A stretch of 40,571 nucleotides of DNA from an uncultured Bacteroidota bacterium (GCA_903933805.1 CAIZLM010000124.1:1-40571), one strand, 5' to 3'. Counted from the first letter of the stretch, positions 16,777 through 29,619 are shown. Notes: generated by a model from the letters alone, not told the origin. Translations and numbers: made by a program.

Positions 16777-18846
16777 TTATTTACAAAATTGTTGGAGCAT
16801 AGTTTCTGCTTGACGGTATCCGTTATCGGCTGCGAGTTGCCAATCAGCACAGGCGCCTGTTCGGTCGCCCAAACCGTGTTTGGCGAGCGCGAGGTTGAAC
16901 ATGGTATTGGCGCCTTTGGGGTTTATTTTCAGTGCGAGGTTAAAAACGGGAATTGCTTCTGCGAAACGCTGTAAGGATGCGAGGGCGTTGCCTTTGTTGT
17001 TGAATGCATCCACCATCGTGGAATCTAGGCCAATGGCCATGTCGTATGCAGCGATGGCAGCGGTCATTTGTCCCGATGCTGCGAGGGCATTTCCTTTTCT
17101 AAAATAGTAATCAGCTTCTGGTTTTTCCCGGATGGCCTCATCGAATGCGGCCACTGCGCGATCGTACTGTTTGGCTTCGGTGTAGGAAATACCGATGGCT
17201 ACCAGTATTTGATTTTTTGGATTTTTGATGCCCAATTCAAGTGCTTTGTTGTAATCTGCAACAGCCTTGTCGAATGCGCCGGCATTGTGAGCTGCCTGGC
17301 CGCGGCTAAAGTAGGCATCTGCATAATTTGGATTAACGGCCAGTGCCCGGTCGTACATTGCGATGGCTTCCGGATATTTTTTTAGGTTGATGAGGGTTAC
17401 CCCCATGTTGTACAGCGCATCAAAGTCCTGAGGATTGGCCTTGAGGGCCTGTTCATACGATTGGTACGCCTTGTCATAATCCTTGAGGTCAAGGTGGGCC
17501 AAGCCTTTGTTGTTCCAGGAAAGGGCGTCATTGGGGTGTTTAGCCGTTACATTTGCCCAGAGTGTTACACTAGAGTGCCATGTTTTGTTTTGAAAAAACG
17601 TCAGTACCGTACATAGCCCCACAAACCCAATTGCCAATAGAGGCAATGCCTTTTCCCCAGTCATTTTAATGCGACCTGCTGTCACATCACCGTACCGCTT
17701 GGCCAGTATAAAAAATAGTCCGAAGTAGGGGATATAGGTAAAACGATCAGCCATAAATGCTTTGCCGGCTCCTTTGAACTGTAGAACAAACATGATGTTG
17801 ACCAAAAAAAACAGGCATCCGAACGCAAGATCACGGTGGTGCTTTGCACTGCGCCACACCAGCCAGCCCAGTCCCGCCAATACCAGCGGTGTGGCGTAGT
17901 ATAGGATCGGAATTGCACCCAGCGTAGGGTAGGGGTAATACGCCGAAAGCCCCATGGGAACAACGAATTTCCACAGGTAGGCGCAAAGGGAAAATGTAGC
18001 AAAAAAGAAGCGGTCTGTGGGTGGATAACCGGTCTCTTTTAAGCCCTCTGCTACCCCCAAGAAGTGGATCCCAATCAAGCCAATCGCGAGTGAAAGCAAC
18101 CAAAACGGCCATTTTTCGAGCCAAACAGTCAAACTTTTTAGGTTTCGGCCTGCTAAATAATCGAGGCACAACAACGACAGCGGCAGGGATACTGCCTGGA
18201 TTTTGGAGAAGTAAGACAGCGTACCGAGCAAAATGGTCAGCAACATCCACCGTTTTCGCCCTGATTTTTCTGTGAGGTATTTCCAGTAGGTTAACAAGGC
18301 TGCGAGGTAGAACAAACCATACAGTACGTCTTTCCGCTCGGTTACCCAGGCAACGCTCTCACTGCGCATTGGGTGTACGCCAAACAATACAGTACCCAGC
18401 GCCAATGCCCAGCCGCGCAGACCCAATGCGCGAAATAGAAAAAACGCCATGGTGGTTGCACCCAAGTGTAATAATACGTTGTCGAGGTGATAGACAAAAG
18501 GATTGAAATTCTCCATCACAGATGCTCCGGGCTGTACGACAGGGTCTATCAGGTGCTCTAGACTATAGCTCAATACAACCAGTGGGGAATAGTTGCCACA
18601 GGTATGGCCGGTGAACATGGCATAGATGGAGGAACCTGAAATGGGTTGAATGAGGGTGTTGAGCCAAAGATAACCATGATCGTCCCAATTGACAAACCCT
18701 GCGCTGAGGGTATTTGCAAAGACCGCGAAGGTGAGTGCCAAACAACCCAGTAGTACCATGTTGTCTGTCACGTGGAATGTGGCGGTGTTTGATGTGTCAG
18801 GGGCTTTTGCAGCGGGTTTATGAGGTGGCTGTTTCTTCTTTGACAT
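16777..18846 (-). CDS. TMTC-like membrane protein with C-terminal TPR repeats (putative GT-C glycosyltransferase)
   Basis: 689 residues from ATG 18846; a TTG 27 bases upstream is possible but unneeded. After a lysine/proline-rich cytoplasmic tail come about ten hydrophobic segments. FVNWDDHGYL (D55, D56) is in the first extracytoplasmic loop and HPMRSESVAWVTERKDVLYG further on. Both positions match the layout of TMTC/O-mannosyltransferase-type GT-C proteins. Residues ~430-689 contain about seven to eight TPR motifs (ALSWNNKGLAHLDLKDYDKA, ALYNMGVTLINLKKYPEA and others). It may transfer a sugar from a lipid carrier to exported proteins, with the TPRs holding the acceptor. Substrate unknown. It diverges from the amidohydrolase gene. 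Confidence 0.75.
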   Translation of the reverse strand: MSKKKQPPHKPAAKAPDTSNTATFHVTDNMVLLGCLALTFAVFANTLSAGFVNWDDHGYLWLNTLIQPISGSSIYAMFTGHTCGNYSPLVVLSYSLEHLIDPVVQPGASVMENFNPFVYHLDNVLLHLGATTMAFFLFRALGLRGWALALGTVLFGVHPMRSESVAWVTERKDVLYGLFYLAALLTYWKYLTEKSGRKRWMLLTILLGTLSYFSKIQAVSLPLSLLCLDYLAGRNLKSLTVWLEKWPFWLLSLAIGLIGIHFLGVAEGLKETGYPPTDRFFFATFSLCAYLWKFVVPMGLSAYYPYPTLGAIPILYYATPLVLAGLGWLVWRSAKHHRDLAFGCLFFLVNIMFVLQFKGAGKAFMADRFTYIPYFGLFFILAKRYGDVTAGRIKMTGEKALPLLAIGFVGLCTVLTFFQNKTWHSSVTLWANVTAKHPNDALSWNNKGLAHLDLKDYDKAYQSYEQALKANPQDFDALYNMGVTLINLKKYPEAIAMYDRALAVNPNYADAYFSRGQAAHNAGAFDKAVADYNKALELGIKNPKNQILVAIGISYTEAKQYDRAVAAFDEAIREKPEADYYFRKGNALAASGQMTAAIAAYDMAIGLDSTMVDAFNNKGNALASLQRFAEAIPVFNLALKINPKGANTMFNLALAKHGLGDRTGACADWQLAADNGYRQAETMLQQFCK

Positions 18847-18865
18847 AAAGCGCAAGGTTATTTTC

Positions 18866-18897
18866 TTGTGCAAAGAAACTGATTAAACGTATTTTTA
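18866..18897 (+). promoter_or_regulatory. Candidate promoter of the amidohydrolase gene
   Basis: TTG at 18866-18868, then 21 bp, then TATTTTTA at 18890-18897, one base off TAnnTTTG. Spacing fits the Bacteroidota -33/-7 arrangement, and the leader to ATG 18918 would be about 14 nt. Confidence 0.4.
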
Positions 18898-18917
18898 CAC
18901 CATATAAAAGAATTCTC

Positions 18918-20195
18918 ATGCGCATTATTATACCTATATTTTGTTTTTTGTTGTTGTCTGTACTGGTTGGTGCTCAGACCATTGTTCTCCATTGTGGTAA
19001 AATAATTCCCATTGATGGAGAACCCATTAGCAATGCTACGCTTGTGGTCGAGGGCAATAAGATTGTGCGCATAGAGCGCGGTTTTTCGGCAGTTCCCCTG
19101 GGAGCCCAGTTTGTTGATCTGAAGCGCAACACGGTGTTGCCGGGCCTCATTGATTGTCATGTGCACTTAGAGTGGGAACAGAGTCGCAGTTCGTACACAG
19201 AAAAATACACCCTCAACGAGGCGGATATTGCTTTTCGCGCCGCTGTGTACGCCCGCCGCACCCTCGATGCCGGCTTCACCACCGTGCGTGACTTGGGTGG
19301 TACGGGCGTTAATATTGCCCTGCGCAATGCCATCAACAGCGGCTGGATCATTGGGCCGCGCATCCTCACGGCCGGTAGGGTGCTCAGTATCACAGGCGGG
19401 CATGGTGATGCCACCACAGGAAGCCGATGGGATCTTTTTGATCCGCCTATTCCCGAAATGGGTATTGCCGATGGCCCCGATGCGTGTCGTACCGCCGTTC
19501 GTACCCAAATAAAACGCGGGGCAGACTGTATTAAAGTGTGTGCCACAGGCGGTGTATTGTCTCTTGCTCGAGATGGTCGCTTGCCCCATTACAGTGAAGA
19601 TGAACTGGCCGTGATCGTCCGTACTGCGCGTGATCTTGGCATAGACGTTGCTGCCCACGCGCACGGTGATGAAGGCATACGCCGAGCCGTAGAGGCCGGT
19701 GTTGTTACCATTGAGCATGGTTCCTTTATGAGCGACGCCACCATGGATGCTATGATTCAACACGGTACTTGGTATGTGCCCACGCTGACGGCCGGACATG
19801 CGGTAAGCGATAGCGCGCAGTTCGCCAAGGGTTTTTTCCCGGAGGTTGTGCGTGTTAAAGCACTGGAAATCGGCGCCTTGATCCAAGCCACCACCGGCAG
19901 AGCCCATCGCAAGGGTGTTAAAATAGTATTTGGCACCGATGCAGGTGTCTTCCCACATGGAAAAAATAACCTCGAATTTATTTATATGGCCGACGCAGGC
20001 TTTTCTAATACTGAAATTCTGCGCGCCGCCACCATAGAAGCCGCCACTATGCTACACCTGAACGATAAAATTGGCACCTTAGAAACGGGAAAACTGGCCG
20101 ATATCGTCGCAGTGGATGGCGATCCGCTGACCGATATACGGTCCATGTTAAAGGTGGTGATGGTGATGAAAGATGGGGTAATAATCAGAAAATAA
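18918..20195 (+). CDS. Exported metal-dependent amidohydrolase (imidazolonepropionase/Xaa-Pro dipeptidase-like)
   Basis: 425 residues with a signal peptide (MRIIIPIFCFLLLSVLVGAQ). All metal-site residues of the amidohydrolase superfamily are visible: H81 and H83 in DCHVHLEW, K206 in CIKVCATGG (the carboxylated lysine), H247 in AAHAHG, H267 in IEHGS and D341 in FGTDAG. This pattern fits the group that includes bacterial Xaa-Pro dipeptidases and related periplasmic hydrolases with two metal ions. The actual substrate, a proline dipeptide or another cyclic or acyl amide, cannot be told from sequence. Its stop is 1 bp from repeat copy E. Confidence 0.88.
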   Translation: MRIIIPIFCFLLLSVLVGAQTIVLHCGKIIPIDGEPISNATLVVEGNKIVRIERGFSAVPLGAQFVDLKRNTVLPGLIDCHVHLEWEQSRSSYTEKYTLNEADIAFRAAVYARRTLDAGFTTVRDLGGTGVNIALRNAINSGWIIGPRILTAGRVLSITGGHGDATTGSRWDLFDPPIPEMGIADGPDACRTAVRTQIKRGADCIKVCATGGVLSLARDGRLPHYSEDELAVIVRTARDLGIDVAAHAHGDEGIRRAVEAGVVTIEHGSFMSDATMDAMIQHGTWYVPTLTAGHAVSDSAQFAKGFFPEVVRVKALEIGALIQATTGRAHRKGVKIVFGTDAGVFPHGKNNLEFIYMADAGFSNTEILRAATIEAATMLHLNDKIGTLETGKLADIVAVDGDPLTDIRSMLKVVMVMKDGVIIRK

Positions 20196-20196
20196 T

Positions 20197-20359
20197 GTAA
20201 CTTGTTAGCGTGGTCGCGTCTGAGACAAAAAAGTGGCCATTTTTTGTCAGGCGAAGCAGATTTTTGTAGGCCGTAGCAGCGCTACGGTCAAAAAAATCTG
20301 CGAAGTATGGCGGAAAATGGGCCTTTTTGAGCCAGACAGCGTGCCACCTAACCAGTTAC
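20197..20359 (+). repeat. Dispersed palindromic element, full copy E
   Basis: About 163 bp: GTAACTTGTTAGCGTGGTCG at the left, the central CCGTAGCAGCGCTACGG palindrome, and GCGTGCCACCTAACCAGTTAC-type right end. It starts one base after the amidohydrolase stop and ends 18 bp before the FkbM gene start. Confidence 0.9.
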
Positions 20360-20364
20360 TTTTA
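20357..20364 (+). promoter_or_regulatory. Possible -7 box at the edge of repeat copy E
   Basis: TACTTTTA is one base from TAnnTTTG. Its first three bases are the last three of repeat copy E; the rest is outside. It would start transcription about 7 nt before the FkbM start codon, so it is only a weak candidate. Confidence 0.25.
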
Positions 20365-20377
20365 TTGTTAGTTTTCT

Positions 20378-21220
20378 ATGTACACCATGCGATTGTCAAC
20401 CAAAACTAAAATTTACATTGCCCGCATTTTACACGCCTTGATCACGTTCTTTACAGGAAGTGATCAAAGGGTCATTGTAAGAGGTGGTATCAGGTACCAT
20501 GTGGATCTGACGGAGGGAATAGACTTGTCACTTTATTTGTTTGGCAACTTCCAAAAGCACATATTTTGCAACAAATACTATAAAGAAACGCCGGACGATG
20601 TGATCCTAGATGTTGGCGCCAATATCGGTAGTATGACACTTCAATTTGCTCAAAAAGTACCACAGGGAAGGGTGTATGCGTTTGAGCCGACGCAGTATGC
20701 CTTGGATAAATTGATGAAAAACTGCTCTTTGAATCCGATATTGGCAGAGCGCATAACGGTTATCAACACTTTTGTATCAGTAGAATCAGCGCATGAACCA
20801 GATATTCAAGCATATAGTAGCTGGAAGGTGGATAGCTCTCACTGTACGCCTGTCCACGACATACATTTGGGCGCCATCATGGCCACCACGGGTGTAAGCG
20901 CCATTTCTATAGATGATTTTGTTCAGGAAAATAAAATTGAAAGGATCAATTATATTAAAATTGATACCGATGGCCATGAATATAAAGTATTAAAGGGTTC
21001 AGAGAACACCATTGCCCGCTTTAAGCCAGTGATAATATTTGAAATCTCAAAGTATCTTATGGTGGAATCAAATACTTCTTTCCAACATTTTTTTGATTTA
21101 TTTCAGAAGTTCAATTATCAACTCTTCGATTCCGACACGGATCAAAGCGTTGACATGACGAATTTTGAAAAGTTGATTTCTGATGTTGGCGCTACGGATT
21201 TAATTGCCGTTCCCAAATAG
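20378..21220 (+). CDS. FkbM-family SAM-dependent methyltransferase
   Basis: 280 residues. SAM-binding motif I is ILDVGANIGSMTLQFA (about 76-91), followed by the acidic motif VYAFEP (99-104). The family signature YIKIDTDGHEYKVLKG is at 192-207. FkbM enzymes O-methylate sugars or other hydroxyl groups in polysaccharides and natural products; the acceptor here is unknown. No glycan cluster surrounds it. The start at 20378 or the ATG 9 bases later are equally good. Its stop codon is 3 bp from the stop of the convergent propeller gene. Confidence 0.88.
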   Translation: MYTMRLSTKTKIYIARILHALITFFTGSDQRVIVRGGIRYHVDLTEGIDLSLYLFGNFQKHIFCNKYYKETPDDVILDVGANIGSMTLQFAQKVPQGRVYAFEPTQYALDKLMKNCSLNPILAERITVINTFVSVESAHEPDIQAYSSWKVDSSHCTPVHDIHLGAIMATTGVSAISIDDFVQENKIERINYIKIDTDGHEYKVLKGSENTIARFKPVIIFEISKYLMVESNTSFQHFFDLFQKFNYQLFDSDTDQSVDMTNFEKLISDVGATDLIAVPK

Positions 21221-21223
21221 TCA

Positions 21224-24200
21224 TCATTTTTTCCAGATACCCCCAATCCCTACAGCATACAATTTCTTATTGAGTGCCGGAACATCTTTTTCCAGTATTT
21301 CTGTTGCAGTTGCTTTCAAGACCGACCATTCAGCATCCAGGACTTTTTTTAGCTCAAAGGAGGGGTTGTTTACCACAGGAATATCGCTTTCGGTCTGGTT
21401 GATGAGAAAAATATAGTTGGCTGAAAATTTGTTCGGGAAGTTCTCCACATCGTCGTAAGCTTTCGATTTTCGTTGCACCATGGCTTCATCCCATGTCTTC
21501 ATTTTTTTTACGAGGGCAGCCCCTTCCATTTGAATCGACTGGAAGGAAGGATCTGTAGAAATTGTACCGAGTAATTGGACCAATTGTTCCCTTTTGGCGA
21601 AAATAGTATTCACCAATTGGTGCATTTGGGTGAACTGATTTTCCATGTCCAACATCACCTGATGGTAGGCTTTGTAATTCTCTATGCCATTGGAATACAA
21701 TGGGTTGGATAATATTTCTGCCGAGGTAGAAACCTGCTGGCCACCCAATTTCAAGTTAAATGTATATTTACCAGGAGGGGCTTTGTGCCCCCCATAGCTG
21801 CATTCATAATAAACGTCTGGAATGCCAGGCAGGGTAGGGTAGCGCATATTCCAAACGAATCTATTGAGCCCGTTGTGTGTTGTAAGTGCCGGATCTTCCG
21901 AAGGACCACCGTCCCATTTTTTATACAGGCTATCTTTTTGGGAGCTGAAACGGCGAACCAAATTGCCGGCCTCGTCTTTGATTTCAAGGGAAATGGTGGT
22001 GTCCTTGGATAAGCCGGCCAAATGATAATACAAGACAATGCCATTCGCAGGATTTACACCTGCGGTAGCAGTAGAACCGGTGAAATCGTCGTCTGTTACA
22101 TCCAATTCACTTTTTCCATTGGCCAGAAAAGCATTTTCAGGTGAATAAATGGTGGGTTCCTTGCGGTCTTTTTTGTACTGGCCTATCACATTTACATCAT
22201 CCAAGATCCAAAATGATCTTCCAGATGTGGCAGCAATCAAATCACCTTGGTGTATCTTTAGATCCGTAATGGGGGCTATCGGTAAATTTAATTGGAAAGA
22301 TGACCAAGATGCCCCGCCATTCCAAGAAATATAGAGGCCCAATTCAGTTCCGGCAAACAGTAGGTCTTTTTGTTGCACATCTTCCCTGACTACCCTAGTA
22401 AATGCATTGTTGGGAATACCGGTTGTTATTTTCACCCAGCTTTTGCCATAATCGGTGGTTTTGTACAGGCCAGGGGTATGGTCGTTGAATTTGTAGCGGG
22501 TTGTAGCAATGTAGGCTGTTGCTTTGTCGTGGGGGGACACCTCAATGGCATTGATCAGGCATTCCTGCAAACCTTTAGGGGTCACATTTACCCAGTTTTT
22601 GCCGCCGTCTTTTGTGATATGCACCAATCCGTCGTCACTGCCGGTCCAGATAACGCCTTTTTCATGTGGAGATTCCACGATATAGGCCAGTGTCCCATAA
22701 TTTTCTGCTCCGACGGCTTCATTGGTGTAGGGGCCGCCGCCTTTTCCTTGTTTTTCTTTTTCGTTGCGGGTTAAATCGGGTGAAATTTCACGCCATGTTT
22801 TGCCCATATCACTGGTGCGCAACACATATTGTGCGCCATGGTAAAATGTTCCGGGCTCGTGTTTCGACCATACGATCGGAGCATTCCAGTTGAAGCGGTA
22901 CTTGATGTCTTTGGCATCGCGACCCAAATACTGAATGGGAGCTGCCATAATGTTGGTTGCGGCGAGCGCTTTCGTATCCAGCACCTCAATGGTACCTTGG
23001 TAACTGCCGCCAACCACATACCGTGGGTCGTCTGGATTAAAGGCCAAAAAAGCACTTTCACCACCCGCGGAATAGGTCCAGTTGTCGGTGGTAATGTGGC
23101 CGCTTCCAAAAGCCCGGTGGGCAATTGACACAGAGGAATTGTCTTGCTGACCTGCATAAATTCTGTATGGAAATTGGTTGTCCACGTTGATTCTATACAG
23201 TTGAGCGGTGGGCATATTATCTTGGGAACTCCAGGATTTTCCGGCGTTGAAGGTAATGGCAGCGCCCCCATCATCGGCGATAATCATGTTTTTGGAATCC
23301 TTTGGATTGATCCAGAGATTGTGGTAATCGCCATGTGTATTGGAAATGTCTTCCCAGGTTTTACCGCCATCGGTGGATCGAAGGGCGGGCGCACTCATCA
23401 CGTACAGGGTATTGTCGTTTAAGGGATCCGTAAACAATTCAATATAATACCAAGCCCGTTGAATCAATCGGTGGTCTTTGGATACCAGGGACCAGTTTTT
23501 CCCAGCATTGTTGGAAACAAACAAGCCTCCTGCTTCTTTTTCTGAATCACTTTCTATCAATGCATACAACTTTTCGGCATTGGAGCGACAGACAGCAACG
23601 GCCATTTTACCCATTTCTTTCGGCAGCCCGTCTTCCATTTTGTCCCAATGTTCGCCGGCATCCGTTGATTTGTACAACCCACTGCCGGGACCGCCACTGA
23701 TTACCTTCCAAGGCAGACGCCCATGTTCCCACATCGCGGCGTACAGGATGCGTGGATTGTTCATGTCCATAGACAATTCAGCGCAGCCGGTTTTGTCGTC
23801 TACAAAAAGCACATTTTTCCAGGTTGTACCACCATCGGTGGATTTGTAAATACCCCGTTGGGCGGATTGGCTGTAAAGTGCGCCCTGAGCGGCTACAAAA
23901 ACGGTATTGGGATCTTTAGGGTCTATAACAATACGGGCAATGTGTTGTGTCAGTTCAAGTCCGATGTGTTTCCAAGTTTTACCGGCGTCGGTTGATTTAT
24001 AGACCCCATCGCCATGGTGTGTCATCACGCCCCTAACGGCATGTTCGCCCATCCCTACGTAAATGACATTGGGATCGTTTTCAGCAACGGCCACGGCGCC
24101 CACGGATCCTGTTTTGAAAAAACCATCTGAAATATTGGACCAGTTGATGCCCATATCCTCCGTTTTCCACAGTCCGCCGCCAGTGGTGCCCATATAATAG

Positions 24201-24388
24201 GTGTGGACATCGCTTACAACCCCAGTGGCTGCTACAGAACGTCCCCCTCGGAAGGGCCCAATGTTGCGCCATTTAAGGGGTTTGAAATAAACGTTCAGGT
24301 CGGTTACCGAAGAATCCTTTTTTGTTTGGGCCTCAGCATTAAAAAATGCGGGCATTAAACCCATGATCAGCAGCAAATATTTATGCAT
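21224..24388 (-). CDS. Exported Asp-box (VPS10/BNR-like) beta-propeller protein
   Basis: 1054 residues with a signal peptide ([21 protein letters not shown]). At least eight Asp-box motifs of the S-x-D-x-G-x-x-W type are spread over residues ~90-700 ([45 protein letters not shown] and others), so two sialidase-like or sortilin-like propellers are likely. The C-terminal ~330 residues hold a beta-rich part ([26 protein letters not shown]) and a helical tail. No T9SS sorting domain is seen, so it is probably periplasmic. Such proteins are often called glycosyl hydrolases, but no catalytic residues can be assigned. Confidence 0.85.
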   Translation of the reverse strand: MHKYLLLIMGLMPAFFNAEAQTKKDSSVTDLNVYFKPLKWRNIGPFRGGRSVAATGVVSDVHTYYMGTTGGGLWKTEDMGINWSNISDGFFKTGSVGAVAVAENDPNVIYVGMGEHAVRGVMTHHGDGVYKSTDAGKTWKHIGLELTQHIARIVIDPKDPNTVFVAAQGALYSQSAQRGIYKSTDGGTTWKNVLFVDDKTGCAELSMDMNNPRILYAAMWEHGRLPWKVISGGPGSGLYKSTDAGEHWDKMEDGLPKEMGKMAVAVCRSNAEKLYALIESDSEKEAGGLFVSNNAGKNWSLVSKDHRLIQRAWYYIELFTDPLNDNTLYVMSAPALRSTDGGKTWEDISNTHGDYHNLWINPKDSKNMIIADDGGAAITFNAGKSWSSQDNMPTAQLYRINVDNQFPYRIYAGQQDNSSVSIAHRAFGSGHITTDNWTYSAGGESAFLAFNPDDPRYVVGGSYQGTIEVLDTKALAATNIMAAPIQYLGRDAKDIKYRFNWNAPIVWSKHEPGTFYHGAQYVLRTSDMGKTWREISPDLTRNEKEKQGKGGGPYTNEAVGAENYGTLAYIVESPHEKGVIWTGSDDGLVHITKDGGKNWVNVTPKGLQECLINAIEVSPHDKATAYIATTRYKFNDHTPGLYKTTDYGKSWVKITTGIPNNAFTRVVREDVQQKDLLFAGTELGLYISWNGGASWSSFQLNLPIAPITDLKIHQGDLIAATSGRSFWILDDVNVIGQYKKDRKEPTIYSPENAFLANGKSELDVTDDDFTGSTATAGVNPANGIVLYYHLAGLSKDTTISLEIKDEAGNLVRRFSSQKDSLYKKWDGGPSEDPALTTHNGLNRFVWNMRYPTLPGIPDVYYECSYGGHKAPPGKYTFNLKLGGQQVSTSAEILSNPLYSNGIENYKAYHQVMLDMENQFTQMHQLVNTIFAKREQLVQLLGTISTDPSFQSIQMEGAALVKKMKTWDEAMVQRKSKAYDDVENFPNKFSANYIFLINQTESDIPVVNNPSFELKKVLDAEWSVLKATATEILEKDVPALNKKLYAVGIGGIWKK

Positions 24389-24421
24389 GATTCGACTTGA
24401 TATTTACGATTTTATACGGGT

Positions 24422-24429
24422 GAAAGGTA
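24422..24429 (-). promoter_or_regulatory. Possible -7 box for the propeller gene
   Basis: The minus strand reads TACCTTTC, one base from TAnnTTTG, and would give a leader of about 27 nt before ATG 24388. Upstream of it lie small inverted stretches (TACTCAA ... TTGAGTA around 24430-24460) that could be an operator. Confidence 0.3.
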
Positions 24430-24657
24430 CGTACTCAAGGCGGCTTTTTTGAGTATGTGAAAGTAGAATTGAATGACTTTCAACGCAATCAACACTATAT
24501 CGTACTTTCAGACGCTATATTAGCACAACATTTGACTGTGTTGCTGTGGCTAACATCACGAATTCTTTAAAATTGGGGTAAAAATGCCCGTACAATGAAG
24601 GGGTGGTTCATCGTGTAATACCTCGTTATTGCCTAAATTTATTCGCAGTAAAAAAAG

Positions 24658-24735
24658 CAACTGGTTAGGTGGCACGCTGTCTGGCCCAAAAAGGCCCATT
24701 TTTTTGTCTCAGACGCGACCACCCTAACCAGTTAT
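24658..24735 (-). repeat. Dispersed palindromic element, short copy F (reverse orientation)
   Basis: About 78 bp: R half first (CTGGTTAGGTGGCACGCTGT, CTGGCCC), L half last (GTCTCAGACGCGACCACC, CTAACCAGTTA). The central palindrome is absent. It lies in the 510-bp gap between the propeller gene and katG, which otherwise holds only the propeller promoter and the inverted repeat at 24744-24884. Confidence 0.88.
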
Positions 24736-24743
24736 AAAAAAAA

Positions 24744-24884
24744 TCCAGTAAACAACAGCACCATCCGTATAGCCCATTTCCCCAATTTCGTCGCTGTTCG
24801 TCGGATAAAATATCACTATTTTACACAGCGCACATCTAAGTTAAAAGAAAGTTGGTCTTGCCGATGATGGCGTTGTTTACTGGA
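24744..24884. repeat. 13-bp perfect inverted repeat bounding 141 bp downstream of katG
   Basis: TCCAGTAAACAAC (24744-24756) is exactly the reverse complement of GTTGTTTACTGGA (24872-24884). The 115 bp between contains no gene; on the minus strand a short open frame with a hydrophobic end is visible but is not recognisable. The second arm is 14 bp after the katG stop, so this could be a very long terminator hairpin or the footprint of a small element. Confidence 0.5.
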
Positions 24885-24898
24885 AATATATTGTCAAA

Positions 24899-27537
<2,639 letters not shown>

Positions 27538-29229
27538 TTAGAAAGCCGGACTTTTCCGGACAACCACGATCTCTCCACTGGCTGGATGTTCAAATTCGAT
27601 TTGATCGGCGTGTAGGTACAATCTTTCCCCTTTGTTGCCGTACAGTTCATCGCCGAGTATGGGGGTGTTCAGCCCCATTGGGTGGGCGGCATGGACGCGC
27701 AATTGGTGTGTTCGGCCGGTGATGGGGTGAAAGTGCACGCGGGTTATGCCTGGGTTGCGCGACACGACCTGCCATTCGGTACGGGCGAATTTCCCGTGTT
27801 GATAGCATACCATTTGCCGGGGCCTATCGTCTAGGTCCACGCGCAGAGGCAGGTCTATTTGGCCTATTTCGCCGGCGATATCGCCTTCCAGTAAGGCTAC
27901 ATACCGTTTTTTGATGGTACGTCTTATGAATTGACGTTGTAATTCCTTGTGTACCTCGGCGGTTTTGGCCACCAGCATTAAGCCGGAGGTACCCATGTCG
28001 AGGCGGTGCACAATGAGGGGCCCTGTGGCATCCGGATATCGTTGTTTCATGCGAAAATAGACTGAATCGATCACGTTTTTTCCTGGAACAGAGAGCAGTG
28101 ATGGAGGTTTGTTGATCACAACAAGGTATTCGTCTTCGTACAGAATTTCTATTTCTAGGTCGCCGGCCTGCGCCGAGCGCATGGGATTGTCGTCTAAATG
28201 CATACCCTCTAACATGTGTGTCAGGATTGGTTCGCATTTGCTGTGGCACGCGGGGTAAAACTGGCCGTGTTTGCGGATTTCTCCCACAGGCGATTCTCCC
28301 CACCAAAATTCTGCCAAGGCAATGGGCGTGAGGTGGTGCAAGAAGGCATACTGCAGGAGTTTGGGGGCTGCGCATTCACCTGCTCCGGAGGGCGGTAAGG
28401 CGACAGCGTTGTGCTGAAAAATAGCCGCAAGGCTTTTGCGGTTTCCAGCCTGGTTCAGGAAATAATAATGATCAAAAATATATTGCTGAAGGGTTGCAGA
28501 TTTTTTTTTGCGGGATTCTTTTAATGCCTGAATCTCTTCGGCGAGGGGTGTAATCTGTATCTGAATATCTTCCAGTCTTTGTTTCCAGTATTTTTTGAGG
28601 TCTTTTAACTGGTAGTGATCGCGCATACTTTCTTCCACCAGGGTAGCGTCTAGTGCTTGGAATGCGTCGTTGGAAAGCAATCCTTCTTGCGCCAATCGGC
28701 GCTGTTTCCGGGCGAGTTTACCGGCTTTTGCTTTTTGTTTTTCGGCGGCCAGTTGTTTTTCGGCTTCAGTTGTTTCTGCTTGAAGCAGGAGCAAGCGTTT
28801 CGCTTGGTGTGGATCTTGTTGTAGGCGTTCTATTTCGCGGTTCATGGCGCTCAGCACGGCTTCTTCTTTTCGGTAAAACCCCGCTTCATCCAGCAGGTCG
28901 AACACGGGAGGAACAAAACCGGGATGGTGTGTTTTTCCGCCCAATTTACCAGAAAATGCTGCCAAATACCCCATGTCATGTTGTTGGTTTTGTACAATCA
29001 GCACCCCGAACATTTTTCCGTACACGGTACCTTCTTGTTCGGGGTCTATCCCAAAATTATGGTCCCAGGCTGTTTGACTGGCAAGATATTCCTGGAGTTC
29101 TCTGGCCGCTTGAAGGCACAGTGGATGGGGCGTATAGTGGAAAGGAAAGGTAAACCGCTCCGGCAGTGGGCAGTCGGGAAGTCGTTCTTGAAATCTGGTA
29201 AAACAGGCCGGAGCATGGGGCATAATCAT
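27538..29229 (-). CDS. Large RluA-family RNA pseudouridine synthase
   Basis: 563 residues from ATG 29229; a TTG-started frame would add ten. The C-terminal ~210 residues are a complete RluA-type catalytic domain: INKPPSLLSVPG, the catalytic aspartate about D411 in HRLDMGTSG, and ITGRTHQLRVHAAH. It isomerises uridines to pseudouridine in rRNA or tRNA; the target site is unknown. The N-terminal ~340 residues are not an S4 domain. They hold a charged coiled coil (about 140-240) and a cysteine/histidine-bearing part (GAGECAAPKLLQYAF, HGQFYPACHSKCEPIL) seen in a long RluA subgroup. The promoter lies at the edge of repeat copy H. Confidence 0.87.
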   Translation of the reverse strand: MIMPHAPACFTRFQERLPDCPLPERFTFPFHYTPHPLCLQAARELQEYLASQTAWDHNFGIDPEQEGTVYGKMFGVLIVQNQQHDMGYLAAFSGKLGGKTHHPGFVPPVFDLLDEAGFYRKEEAVLSAMNREIERLQQDPHQAKRLLLLQAETTEAEKQLAAEKQKAKAGKLARKQRRLAQEGLLSNDAFQALDATLVEESMRDHYQLKDLKKYWKQRLEDIQIQITPLAEEIQALKESRKKKSATLQQYIFDHYYFLNQAGNRKSLAAIFQHNAVALPPSGAGECAAPKLLQYAFLHHLTPIALAEFWWGESPVGEIRKHGQFYPACHSKCEPILTHMLEGMHLDDNPMRSAQAGDLEIEILYEDEYLVVINKPPSLLSVPGKNVIDSVYFRMKQRYPDATGPLIVHRLDMGTSGLMLVAKTAEVHKELQRQFIRRTIKKRYVALLEGDIAGEIGQIDLPLRVDLDDRPRQMVCYQHGKFARTEWQVVSRNPGITRVHFHPITGRTHQLRVHAAHPMGLNTPILGDELYGNKGERLYLHADQIEFEHPASGEIVVVRKSPAF

Positions 29230-29294
29230 GGTAGCGTGATGGGCAAATAGTCGGTGCAAACTTGACTACCCCCGCGAGCATGTCAAATAACGTG

Positions 29295-29302
29295 CAAAGG
29301 TA
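29295..29302 (-). promoter_or_regulatory. -7 box of the pseudouridine synthase gene, overlapping repeat copy H
   Basis: The minus strand reads TACCTTTG, an exact TAnnTTTG match, with the transcript start expected near 29288 and a leader of about 59 nt. The first three bases of the box (TAC) are the outer terminus of repeat copy H. Confidence 0.55.
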
Positions 29303-29439
29303 ACTAACTTAGGCTGCTCCCTGTTTGGCCCATCAAGGCCCATTTTTCCAGACTAGTGCGCCCATTTTTTAGCTCTAGTCCAGATATAGTCTATAAAAAT
29401 TGCTTTTTTGATCCAGAAACGACCACCCAGCCAGTCACG
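29300..29439 (-). repeat. Dispersed palindromic element, decayed long copy H
   Basis: GTAACTAACTTAGGCTGCTCC and TGTTTGGCCC at the left, CAGAAACGACCACCCAGCC and AGTCAC at the right, about 140 bp. The overall R-to-L order and length match the full form, but the central palindrome is scrambled. Confidence 0.65.
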
Positions 29440-29551
29440 TTTTTTGCTGTTTGCAGTATCAATGGTTAATATCACGCACCCTTTAAGAACGAAACAATTA
29501 CTTTTGCTGGAGATATCCAGCTTGAAACCGGCTGTGTTTATCCCACACATA

Positions 29552-29619
29552 TTGATTGGTAATAGGTTTGCTAGCACGCTGTCCGGCCTGTTCCGGTCGC
29601 AAACACCCAACTGGTTACC
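29552..29619. repeat. Probable relic of the dispersed element
   Basis: GCTAGCACGCTGTCCGGCC followed by GTCGCAAACACCCAACTGGT recalls the R half (GGCACGCTGTCTGGCC) and a terminal AACTGGTTAC. The rest of the 29260-29795 gap (apart from copy H) shows nothing I can support as a gene. Confidence 0.4.
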
